Assembly: GCA_005503165.1 (NCBI GenBank)
Contig: SCNT01000032.1
Location: 1 to 54,705 of the forward strand
From: Sphingomonadaceae bacterium 3R27E2-A
GTDB taxonomy: Bacteria; Pseudomonadota; Alphaproteobacteria; Sphingomonadales; Sphingomonadaceae
Length of the DNA: 54,705 nucleotides
Reading direction: 5' to 3'
Each line of letters opens with the position of its first letter. The stretch's first letter is position 1. Under the pieces are notes generated by a model, which was not told the origin of the DNA, did not search any database, and was given only the letters and a program-made list of their open reading frames with translations. The position numbers and the translations under genes were made by a program. This document shows positions 8,763-17,000 of this stretch, piece by piece.

Positions 8763-9974
8763 TCACAGCCCCAACACCGCCTTCGCCAAGATATTGCGCT
8801 GGATCTCGTTCGAGCCGGCGTAGATCGACCCCGCGCGTTCGTTGAAATAGCGCAGCGGCGCGATTGCCTGCCACGACGCGCCGGTCACATGATCGTCCTC
8901 GGGGGCGACATGCGCCGGCACGTCGGCCCCCGGCAGCGCGGCGTGCGGCTGGAAGGCCAGCCCCGCCGGCCCCGCGGCCTCATAGGCGAGTTCGGTGATG
9001 TGCTGCGCAAGCTCGGTCGACAGGATCTTGAGCATCGACGCCATGACACCGACGCTCTCGCCCTGCCCCGCAGCGGACAGCAATTTAAGCTCGATCATCT
9101 CCAGGATGTCGACCCGGATTCGCGCCCTGGCGAGCTTGTGCGCAAAGACCGGATCGCCCTCCATCGTCTCGCGTGCCTGCCGCGCCAGCGCATCGACGCG
9201 CATCGCGAGCGCGGGCGCATGCGCCGATCCGCCGCGTTCGAATTCGAGCAGATATTTGGCGACCCTCCAGCCGCGATCGACCTCGCCGATCACATTCGAC
9301 CGCGCCGAGCGGGCGTCGTCGAAGAAGACCTCGGCCTGGATCGTCTCACCCGAGATCATCGTCAGCGGGCGCACCGTCACGCCCGGCTGGTCCATCGGCA
9401 CGAGCAGGAAGGTGATCCCCTGCTGCGGCCGCTCGTGCTTCGATGTCCGCACGAGGCAGAATATCCAGTTTGCCTCGCCCGCGTGTGTCGTCCAGATCTT
9501 CGACCCGTTGAGGACGAAGTCGTCGCCGTCGGGCACCGCGCTCATCTGGAGCGCGGCGAGGTCCGAGCCGGCCCCCGGCTCCGAATAGCCCTGGCAGAAG
9601 AAGACCTCGCCGGTCAGGATGCGCGGCAGGAACCAGTCCTTCTGCTCGGGCGTGCCGAAGGCCGCGATGACGTGCGCGACCATATGGATGCCCATCGGCG
9701 ACAGCGAAGGCGCCCCGGCGCGCGCGCGTTCGCGGGCGTAGAGGTAAAATTGCGCGGGCGTCCAGTCGCGCCCGCCATGGTCGGGCAGCCAGTGCGGCGC
9801 CGCGAGCCCCTGCGCATGCAATCGCGCCTGCCAGTCCATCGAGACATGATGATCGGGATAGACGCTGGTCGCGAGTTCCGCCCCCGCGCGCAGCTCCGGG
9901 GTCAACGCGCCCGCGAGCAACTCGCGCATCTCGGCGGCGAAAGCCTCTTCCTCGGCGCTCCAGTTCAGGTCCAT
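8763..9974 (-). CDS. Acyl-CoA dehydrogenase, FAD-binding type
   Basis: A 403-aa flavoprotein oxidising an acyl-CoA to its 2,3-enoyl form. It has CQGYSEPGAGSDLAAL (127-142), KIWTTHAGEANW (159-170) and the C-terminal IYAGSNEIQRNILAKA. The usual catalytic Glu of the YEGT motif is Ala386, so the base is probably Glu246 in LLEFERGG, the position used in isovaleryl-type and steroid-type enzymes. ATG 9974 follows family starts. The gene is divergent from the MpaB-like gene, with a perfect TetR-type palindrome (9995-10012) between them. Together with the 363-aa partner it may form a heterotetramer. Confidence 0.88.
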   Translation of the reverse strand: MDLNWSAEEEAFAAEMRELLAGALTPELRAGAELATSVYPDHHVSMDWQARLHAQGLAAPHWLPDHGGRDWTPAQFYLYARERARAGAPSLSPMGIHMVAHVIAAFGTPEQKDWFLPRILTGEVFFCQGYSEPGAGSDLAALQMSAVPDGDDFVLNGSKIWTTHAGEANWIFCLVRTSKHERPQQGITFLLVPMDQPGVTVRPLTMISGETIQAEVFFDDARSARSNVIGEVDRGWRVAKYLLEFERGGSAHAPALAMRVDALARQARETMEGDPVFAHKLARARIRVDILEMIELKLLSAAGQGESVGVMASMLKILSTELAQHITELAYEAAGPAGLAFQPHAALPGADVPAHVAPEDDHVTGASWQAIAPLRYFNERAGSIYAGSNEIQRNILAKAVLGL

Positions 9975-9994
9975 CGTCTCGTCCGTTGCCTATC

Positions 9995-10012
9995 GTTATC
10001 ACATCTGATAAC
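9995..10012. promoter_or_regulatory. TetR-type operator O4 between dehydrogenase and MpaB-like gene
   Basis: GTTATCA-CATC-TGATAAC, a perfect 18-bp palindrome with the same arms and spacer as O1 and O3. It lies 20 nt before the dehydrogenase start and 40 nt before the MpaB-like start, so one site could control both divergent genes. Confidence 0.75.
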
Positions 10013-10052
10013 AGATTTCGCGACAGGGTCAATCGCGACCGAGGGAAACAGC

Positions 10053-10910
10053 ATGAACCGCATGAGCACCACGCCGCCCGGCATGGCGATAGATTTCAGC
10101 AAGCCGCGCGGCGAGGCGTCGCTGCTCGCGCCCGATTCGGTGCAGTGGCGCATCTTCAAGAACCCGGTTGCGATGGCGGTCGGCGGGGTCGCGGCGGTGC
10201 TGCTCGAGTTCGCCGACGCGCGCATCCGCTCGGGGGTGTGGGACCATTCGATCTACAAGACCGATCCGATCGGCCGCTCGCAGCGCACCGGCATGGCGGC
10301 GATGGTGGGGGTTTACGGTCCAGCCAGCGCCGCGCGGCGGGTGATCGGCGGGGTCAACCGCATGCACGCCAAGGTTTCGGGCGAGACGCCCAAGGGCGAG
10401 GCGTACACCGCGCTCGACCCCGAACTCTTGAACTGGGTCTATGCGACCGCGCAATATGGTTTCCTCACCGCCTATCACCGCTTCGTGCGCCCGCTGCCGG
10501 CCGCCGAGCAGGCGCGCTACTGGGCCGACGGCCAGCCCGTCGCCGAGCTGTACGGCGTTACGCAAACGCCCAAGTCCGAGGCTGAATTCCTGGCGATGAT
10601 GGGAGCCTTGCTGCCGCGCTTCGAGCCGCATCCGATCAACAGCGAGTTTCTCGACATCATCCGCTCGGGCCGCGCCGCGCCGTCGGTGCCGCGCTTCCTG
10701 CACAAGGCGCTCGCGCGCGCCGCGGTGTCGCTGCTGCCGCCCGTGGTGCGCGAGCGGCTCGAACTCGGGCCCGAGCATGACCTTCGCACCCGCGACCGGA
10801 TCATGGTCAAGGCGATGGGCAAGCTTGCCGACCGCCGCAAGGACCCGAGCTCGCCGGCATGGCAGGCCGCCTTGCGCCTGGGGCTGCCCGGCGATACCGC
10901 CTGGCGGTAG
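10053..10910 (+). CDS. Oxygenase MpaB-like protein (DUF2236)
   Basis: A 285-aa protein of the DUF2236 family, which includes fungal MpaB and relates to latex-clearing proteins that cleave prenyl chains with haem. Family marks are FKNPVAMAVGGVAAVLLEFADARIRSGVWDHS near the start, then RTGMAAMVGVYG, and GGVNRMHAKVSGETPKGEAYTALDPELLNWVYAT with the conserved His (about residue 108) thought to bind haem. No signal peptide is seen. ATG 10053 has GAGGGAAA upstream. Position in the TetR cluster suggests an oxidative step on a hydrophobic or isoprenoid substrate. The reaction itself cannot be told from sequence. Confidence 0.82.
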   Translation: MNRMSTTPPGMAIDFSKPRGEASLLAPDSVQWRIFKNPVAMAVGGVAAVLLEFADARIRSGVWDHSIYKTDPIGRSQRTGMAAMVGVYGPASAARRVIGGVNRMHAKVSGETPKGEAYTALDPELLNWVYATAQYGFLTAYHRFVRPLPAAEQARYWADGQPVAELYGVTQTPKSEAEFLAMMGALLPRFEPHPINSEFLDIIRSGRAAPSVPRFLHKALARAAVSLLPPVVRERLELGPEHDLRTRDRIMVKAMGKLADRRKDPSSPAWQAALRLGLPGDTAWR

Positions 10911-10914
10911 TTCG

Positions 10915-11046
10915 ATCCTCCCTGCGGCGAAGCCGTGGGGAGGGGGACCGCCGCGGAGCGGTGGTGGAGGGGCGGCGACGTTGCGCCATTGCCCCTCCGT
11001 CAGCCCTACGGGCTGCCACCTCCCCATGGCTTCGCCACAGGGAGGA
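10915..11046. repeat. Intergenic palindromic repeat, copy 4
   Basis: About 132 bp from ATCCTCCCT to GGGAGGA, with CCGCGGAGCGG and AGCCCTACGGGCT stems. Its last bases (GGAGG, 11041-11045) lie 11 nt before the ATG of the epoxide hydrolase gene and seem to serve as its Shine-Dalgarno sequence. Confidence 0.83.
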
Positions 11047-11056
11047 ATGGAAGACA

Positions 11057-12025
11057 ATGAAAGCCCCGACTTACATCACCGCCCCCGACGGCGTTCGCAT
11101 CGCCGCCGACGTCGCGGGCGCCGGACCGCTGGTCCTGTTCGTCCATGGTTTCCCCGAACTGCGCCAGTCGTGGCAGCGGCTGACCCGCGCCGCGGTCGCC
11201 GCGGGTTATCGCACCGCCGCGATCGACGTGCGCGGTTATGGCGACAGCGACCGGCCCGCGGCGGTCGCGGCCTATCGCATGGAGGCGATCGTCGCCGATC
11301 TGGTCGCGGTCGCCGATGCGCTCGCGCCGGGCGAGCCCGTCACGCTGGTCGGCCACGACTGGGGCGCCTCGATCGTCTGGAACGGCATCATGGCGCGTCC
11401 CGACCGCTTCGGCGCGGTCGCGGCGCTGTCGATCCCCTGGCTCGGCCGCGCCGCCGCACCGTTCGATGCGATGTTCAGGCGACGCTTCACCGACAAGGGG
11501 CGCTTTTTCTACCAGGCCTATTTCCAGGAGCCGGGGATCGCCGAGGCCGAACTCGAGGCCGATCCGGCGCTGTTCCTGCGCGCCTTCTATCACACCATCT
11601 CGGGCGACGCCGCGCCCGGCGACTGGCCGAACGACAAGCCGCACGGCGCCAAATTGCTCGACGGCCTCCGCTTTCCCGATCGCGCGCCGCCCTGGCTCCA
11701 TCCCGGCTATTTCGACTTCGCCGCCGCGACCTTCGCGCGCACGGGTTTCGCGGGAGCATTGAACCGCTACCGCAACCACCGGCGCGACTTCGACTGGGCG
11801 GGCGGCTTCGATCCGGTCATCCGCCGCCCGGCGCTGTTCATCGGCGGCACCAGCGACCCCGCGCTCGTGCTCGGTACCGCGGACCCGATCCCGCTGATGC
11901 GCGAAGTCGTGCCCGATCTCGAGCCCCATATGCTGGACGGCTGTGGCCACTGGACGCAGGCCGAGCGCGCCGCGGAGGTCGAGACCTTGCTCATTCCATG
12001 GCTCCGGCGCACCATCGTCGCCTGA
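11057..12025 (+). CDS. Epoxide hydrolase, alpha/beta-hydrolase fold
   Basis: A 322-aa soluble epoxide hydrolase. The nucleophile is Asp101 in GHDWGAS, the oxyanion-hole motif is HGFPE (30-34), the acid is probably Asp267 in GGTSDPA, the base His298 in GCGHWTQAE, and a ring-opening Tyr is likely Tyr238 in LNRYRN within the lid. The Asp nucleophile separates it from Ser esterases. It would convert an epoxide to a diol. The Shine-Dalgarno comes from the end of the preceding repeat. The OsmC gene follows after 20 nt, so the two are probably one transcript. It may belong to the neighbouring catabolic cluster, although no TetR operator is seen before it. Confidence 0.87.
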   Translation: MKAPTYITAPDGVRIAADVAGAGPLVLFVHGFPELRQSWQRLTRAAVAAGYRTAAIDVRGYGDSDRPAAVAAYRMEAIVADLVAVADALAPGEPVTLVGHDWGASIVWNGIMARPDRFGAVAALSIPWLGRAAAPFDAMFRRRFTDKGRFFYQAYFQEPGIAEAELEADPALFLRAFYHTISGDAAPGDWPNDKPHGAKLLDGLRFPDRAPPWLHPGYFDFAAATFARTGFAGALNRYRNHRRDFDWAGGFDPVIRRPALFIGGTSDPALVLGTADPIPLMREVVPDLEPHMLDGCGHWTQAERAAEVETLLIPWLRRTIVA

Positions 12026-12045
12026 TTCACGCAAGGAGATGCAGG

Positions 12046-12429
12046 ATGGCGCATGGCACCGCGATCATCGGCAAGGACCGCTATCGCACCGAGATCGACG
12101 TCGGCGGCTACAGGCTGGTGTCCGACGAGCCGCCCGCGCTCGGCGGCGGCGCGGCCGGACCCGCGCCCTACGACCTGCTGCTCGCCAGCCTGGGCGCCTG
12201 CACGGCGATCACCTTGCGCATGTATGCCGACCGCAAGGAATGGCCGCTCCTGTCGGTCGAGGTGGGCCTGCGCCTTTCGGGCCAGCATCCCGACCGCCGC
12301 ATCGACCGCACGCTGAAGATTGCGGGCCTGGATGCCGAGCAGTCGGCGCGCCTCGCCGACATCGCCGAGCGCACGCCGGTGACGCTGACGCTGAAAGGCG
12401 GGCTGCCGATCGACACGCGGCTCGTGTAA
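12046..12429 (+). CDS. OsmC-family protein lacking the second cysteine
   Basis: A 127-aa OsmC/Ohr-fold protein. These normally reduce organic hydroperoxides with a pair of cysteines. The first, Cys52 in SLGACTAITLRMYADRK, is present. The second, usually in a (K/R)CPVHRTL motif, is Thr in ERTPVTLTL, and the protein has no other Cys. It may use an outside thiol, or bind rather than reduce its ligand. ATG 12046 has AAGGAG 8 nt upstream. It follows the epoxide hydrolase by 20 nt. The fold assignment is firm, the activity is not. Confidence 0.83.
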   Translation: MAHGTAIIGKDRYRTEIDVGGYRLVSDEPPALGGGAAGPAPYDLLLASLGACTAITLRMYADRKEWPLLSVEVGLRLSGQHPDRRIDRTLKIAGLDAEQSARLADIAERTPVTLTLKGGLPIDTRLV

Positions 12430-12482
12430 CCGCCCGGGCGAACCGGAGCACGCACGCCAAGTCGCAAATAATCCAGCCTTTC

Positions 12483-12510
12483 TTGACTCGTTCCCGATTT
12501 ATGCTGTTAC
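12483..12510 (+). promoter_or_regulatory. Candidate promoter of the TIR/STAND pair
   Basis: TTGACT (12483-12488) and TGTTAC (12505-12510) with 16-bp spacing, in a locally AT-rich patch of an otherwise GC-rich region, 40 nt before the TIR gene. Only a consensus match; not tested. Confidence 0.35.
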
Positions 12511-12549
12511 TGTAGCGGCACTGCGGCGCATGGGGGGTTTGCGACTGGC

Positions 12550-14001
12550 ATGGCCTATTTGCCGAACTACCGGTGGGACCTGTTCATCAGCTATGCCCAC
12601 AAGGACGAGCGGAATTTTCCGCCGGGCTGGGTGTCCGGTTTCGTCGGCGACCTCCGCATGGCGATCGAGAACGGGCTGTCGCGACCGCTCGAGGTGTTTT
12701 TCGACCAGGCCGAGCAAAAGGCCTATAACACGATCGAGAGCATATTGAGCGAGGTGCGCTCGTCGGCGCTGCTCGTCGTCCTTGCCACCCCCAGCTGGAT
12801 CAAGAGCGACTGGTGCGCGCGCGAACTCAGGGAATTCCTGTCGACGCGCGCCGACACCACGCGCGTGATGGTCGCCGAATTCCGTCCGCCCGAGGGCGAG
12901 CTGACCTATCCGCCGACGCTGCCCGACAACACGCGCAAGGAATTCTACACCCGCGCCGGGGTCAAGGCGGTCCCGCTGCTGATGGAGCGCGGCGAACGCG
13001 ATTACCAGATCTGCATCCAGACGCTGGCCGAGGATATCCGCTGCCGCCTGCTGGCGCTGGCGCGCGAAGACCGGCCGCAAGCCGGGGCGCCCGATGCGGC
13101 CGTGGCGCAGGCCGCCGCGGCGGTCCCTGCAGGCGCGCATAGCGTGCTGATCGCCGCCTGCACCCCCGATGTCGCCGACGAAAGCGACGCGGTGGCCGAC
13201 TATCTGGCGAGCCAGGGGATCGCCGTGCTGCGCCCCGCCGAGCCGCTGCCGCCCAGCCGCGAACAGTTCGAGATGGAATTCGGCGCGATGCTGGACCGCG
13301 CCGACGTCTATATCCATCTGCTCGGCCGCAAGAAGGGCAGCGCGAATGCGCTGGGCAGCAGCTTTACCGAAGTGCAGCTGACGATGGCCGAGGCGCGCGG
13401 TGTCGAGACCTTCCTCTGGCTGCCCGACGAACTCGACCCGCACCGCATCCAGGACGAGGAATATCGCAGCATCCTGCTGCGCGCGCGCAACGGCAGCGCG
13501 GTACCCGAGCTGACCCGCGCGGTGCTCGACAAATTGCAGGAAATCCAGCGCGCGGCGGAAAAGCCCGCGCCGGCGCTCGACGCGGCGGGGATGCGCGCGC
13601 CGGTCGTGCTGGTCAACGCCGACCCCGAGGATTTCGACCTCGCCGCCGAACTGGTCCAGGCCTGCGCCGACAACGACTGCATCACCCTGCTCGACGATTG
13701 CGAGATCAACGAGATCGCGCGGCAGAATTGGGCCGATGCCGACGTCATCGCCTTCGTCCAGGGCAATGTGTCGCCGCGCTGGCTGACCTCGCGGATCATC
13801 AACGTCCACCGCGAGCGCGCGATCGCCAACAGCAGCGGGGCGCTGCGCGGCCAGGCCGCGATCTACGCCCCGCCGCCGCCGAAACGCGTCGGCATGGTCG
13901 CCGGCGGCCGGATCGTCGAGCTCGACCTCAGCCAGGAATGGAACCCCGCGCGTTTCGCCCAATGGGTCAAGGCGACGCTCTGCAGCCAGGGGCCGGCCTG
14001 A
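12550..14001 (+). CDS. Protein with TIR domain plus two TIR-like modules
   Basis: A 483-aa cytosolic protein. Residues 5-170 are a TIR domain: WDLFISYAHKDE begins strand A, and PSWIKSDWCARELREF holds Glu92 in the W-C-x-x-E position used as catalytic residue by NAD-consuming TIR domains. Residues about 196-315 form a second Rossmann-like module (VLIAACTPDVADESDAVADYL, ADVYIHLLGRKKG) like the degenerate TIR/DUF4062 type. Residues 350-475 form a third (PVVLVNADPEDFDLAAEL, DVIAFVQGNVSPRW). No membrane segment or NTPase is seen. It ends 4 nt before the STAND gene, so the two are translated together. I infer an effector that depletes NAD or makes a nucleotide signal when the STAND partner is triggered. 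The second and third modules lack an obvious catalytic Glu. Confidence 0.85.
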   Translation: MAYLPNYRWDLFISYAHKDERNFPPGWVSGFVGDLRMAIENGLSRPLEVFFDQAEQKAYNTIESILSEVRSSALLVVLATPSWIKSDWCARELREFLSTRADTTRVMVAEFRPPEGELTYPPTLPDNTRKEFYTRAGVKAVPLLMERGERDYQICIQTLAEDIRCRLLALAREDRPQAGAPDAAVAQAAAAVPAGAHSVLIAACTPDVADESDAVADYLASQGIAVLRPAEPLPPSREQFEMEFGAMLDRADVYIHLLGRKKGSANALGSSFTEVQLTMAEARGVETFLWLPDELDPHRIQDEEYRSILLRARNGSAVPELTRAVLDKLQEIQRAAEKPAPALDAAGMRAPVVLVNADPEDFDLAAELVQACADNDCITLLDDCEINEIARQNWADADVIAFVQGNVSPRWLTSRIINVHRERAIANSSGALRGQAAIYAPPPPKRVGMVAGGRIVELDLSQEWNPARFAQWVKATLCSQGPA

Positions 14002-14005
14002 CGCC

Positions 14006-17000
14006 ATGGCCAGCGACGCGCTGCACTGGCACGACGCCAACCTGCCGCCCTACCCCGGCCTGAGATCGTTCAAGCGCTATGAATCGCTGCTGTTCTTCGG
14101 CCGCGACCGCTGCATCGACAGCATGGCCGACACGTTGCAGGAACAGCGCTTCCTGGCGGTGCTCGGCCCGTCGGGCAGTGGCAAATCCTCGCTCGTCCGC
14201 TCGGGCCTCTTCGCCTATCTCGAGGCGGGGCTCGCGCGCAAGGCCGGCGCCCGCTGGACCTTCCTCGACATCCAGCACCCGCGTTGCCGCCCGTATCGCG
14301 CGCTGGCGCGGGTCACGCTGATCGAGGAGCGGCTGCGCGGCGACCCGGCCGGGAACTCGCCGCCGCCCGAGCCGGGCGAGGCCGAACTCGACCTGCGCCA
14401 GGCCGAGCTTCGCCGCGACCCGATGGCGCTGCTGCGCTGGTGGACCGCGGCGCCGCGCCATCCGCAGGAAAACCTGCTGCTGCTCGTCGACCAGTTCGAG
14501 GAATTGTTCGGCTTCGGCACCTCGGCCGAACGCGACGAGGTCGAATCCTTCATCGACCTGTTGCTGCACACCGCGTCGAGCAGCGACACCCCCGTCTATG
14601 TGGTGCTGACGATGCGATCCGAATTCCTCGGCGGATGCTCGCTCTTCCCGGGCTTTGCCGAACGCATTAACCGCGGGCTCAGCCTGACGCCGCGCATGAC
14701 GCGCGCCGAATGCGAGCTGGCGATCACCGGGCCGGCCTTCGGGCGCGAGGATTTCGCGCTCGACCCGCTGCTGGTCAACGCGCTGCTCAACGACATGAAC
14801 AGCCTCGCAAAATTCGATCCCGAGGGCCAGGGCGACGGCGCGGCCGGCGACGGCGCCGGTGACGCGATGAGCCTCGATGCGCGCCAGGCCGATCTGATCG
14901 CGCGCCGCGCCGACCAGCTGCCGCTGATGCAGCATGTGCTGAACTGGCTGTGGGGCCGCGCGGTCGCCAGGGCCGCCGCGGACGGATCGACGGGGCCGCT
15001 GCTGCTGACGCTCGACGATTATCTGGCGGTGGGCGGTCTGCGCGGCGCGCTCAGCCTCCACGCCAACGGCGTGCTCGACGGCGAGCCCGAGCGCGCGCGG
15101 GTCGCCGAACGGCTGTTCCGGGCGATCATCGACCAGTCGGGGGCGAACGCCGGGGGCTCGGCCGAAAGCAGCGCCGTGCGGCGGCCGCGGCGGCTCGGCG
15201 ACATCGCGGCCGAGGCGGGCGAATCGATCGCGGCGGTGCAGGCGGTCGCCGAGCTCTATCGCGCCGACGGGCTGTCGATCCTGACCCCCGACCCCGGCGA
15301 ACCGCTGACCGAAGAGACCGAGATCGACATCTCGCACGAGGCGATCATCCGCCAGTGGGACAGCCTGCGCGGCTGGATCCGCACCGAGGCCGACGCCGGG
15401 CGCGGCTGGCAGGACCTGCTGCGGGTCCAGCGCGAGGAGGGACGCCGCGGCACGCTGACCGGGGTCGACCTGGTCGACCGGCGCGAATGGTGGCGCCGCC
15501 ACGCCCCGCACGCGGGCTGGGCCGACCGCTATGGCGGCGGCTTTCCCGATGCCGAGGCTTTTCTGGCGCGTTCCGAACGGCAGGCGCGACGGCGGCGGCT
15601 GACGTTGCTGGGCGGCACCGCGGCGCTCGTCGTCGCGGCCGTGCTATCAGGGGGAGCCGTGATATCGGCGCAGCAGAAGCTTTCCGACGTACAGAAGCAA
15701 TTCGGCGAGGCGCAGAGCGCGTTCGAACGGAAGGATGCGCGATCGCTGTTGCTGATCAGCCAGGCGGAGAAGGACAAAGCCGCCGCACAACGGGAAAAGG
15801 CGCGCGCCGAAGCGCAGTCGAAGCTGGCGCAGCAACAACTCGCGAAGTCGAAGCTGCAGATCGCCGCCGCCGAAGCCGCCTCGAAACGCGCACGGAGCGA
15901 CATGGCGGCGGCGCTCGCCGCGTCCGAGGAATCGAAACGCACTGTCCAGGACAATGCCGACCGCCTGGCGCTGATCTTCAGTCCCGGCATGAACCAGGAA
16001 CTGATCAGCTATTATAACCGCGGCGATTTCGACCCGCAATCGAACGACGGCCAGTTCGTCGAGGTCTTTCTGCCGATCCTGTCGGGCGCCAGCCCGACGA
16101 TGACGGTGCAGCCGCGGCTGACGCGCGAGGAGCTGGCGGGCCAGCGCGCCTATCACGAATATGACCTTGCCGGGGTCAAGGATGCGCAACGGCGGCTCGC
16201 CGGCTTTGCCGACACGGGCGACACCAAGGCGCAGGCGGCGACTGCGGCGGCGCGCCAGCTGATGATCGCGCGGCAATATGAGATCGAAGGCAATGAAAGC
16301 GGCGCGATCGAGGCCTATCGCGGCAGCGTGGCGCCGCTGCAGCAAGCCGACAACCGCCTGCCGCCCGAGACGCTCGGCGCGGTCTATGCCCGTCTGGCGC
16401 TCGCCGAACTGCAGGCGACCGGCGATGCCGGCGCGCCGCCCCCGGCGGCGCAGCTGCGCGCGGCGGCGCAGCGGAAGGGCCTGCCCGCGCCCTTTGCCAA
16501 CCAATGGGCCGATCGCTGCCTCCAGGCGCTCGAGGCCGGCGCCAAGCGCAAGCAGTTAGCGATGGGCGCCAACGGCGAGAACGAGATGGTCAAGCGTATC
16601 GCGTCGGGCAAGATCGACCCGGCCGACATCGACCTCTTCTCCACCGCGCCTTCCGATCCGGAGCTCGCGGGATCGATCGGCGGCGTCTGCGAAGCCGTGA
16701 AGCTCGCCACCGGCGGCGGCGACGAGCGTTCGGAGCGGCGCTGGACCGAAGTCGCCGACCGCATGCGGCGTTTCACGTCGGACAAGGGCCCCAACGCCTC
16801 GATCTGGCGCGCGCAATTCTATCGCCTGCTGCGGCGCTTCGGCCCACCCGCCCCCGCCGGCCGCTCGGCCTTGCCGACGACCGAAGGCGGCTTCGACCTC
16901 GTGGCGAACCGCCCCGATCTGCGGACCGACGGGCTGGCGCTGCACGACGACGGCCGCAGCCCGCCGGGAGCGGATTATCTCTTCGGGGAACCGCGCAGCT

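Noticed and set aside
12430..12549. Duplicate of the tRNA-Cys 3' end as an attachment site for the TIR/STAND genes
   Set aside because: Only short stretches such as GAACCGG match; no full repeat of the tRNA end and no integrase gene were seen.
13132..13974. The second and third modules of the TIR protein as active NADases
   Set aside because: No Glu in a W-x-x-x-E setting is seen in either, so only the first module is called catalytic.
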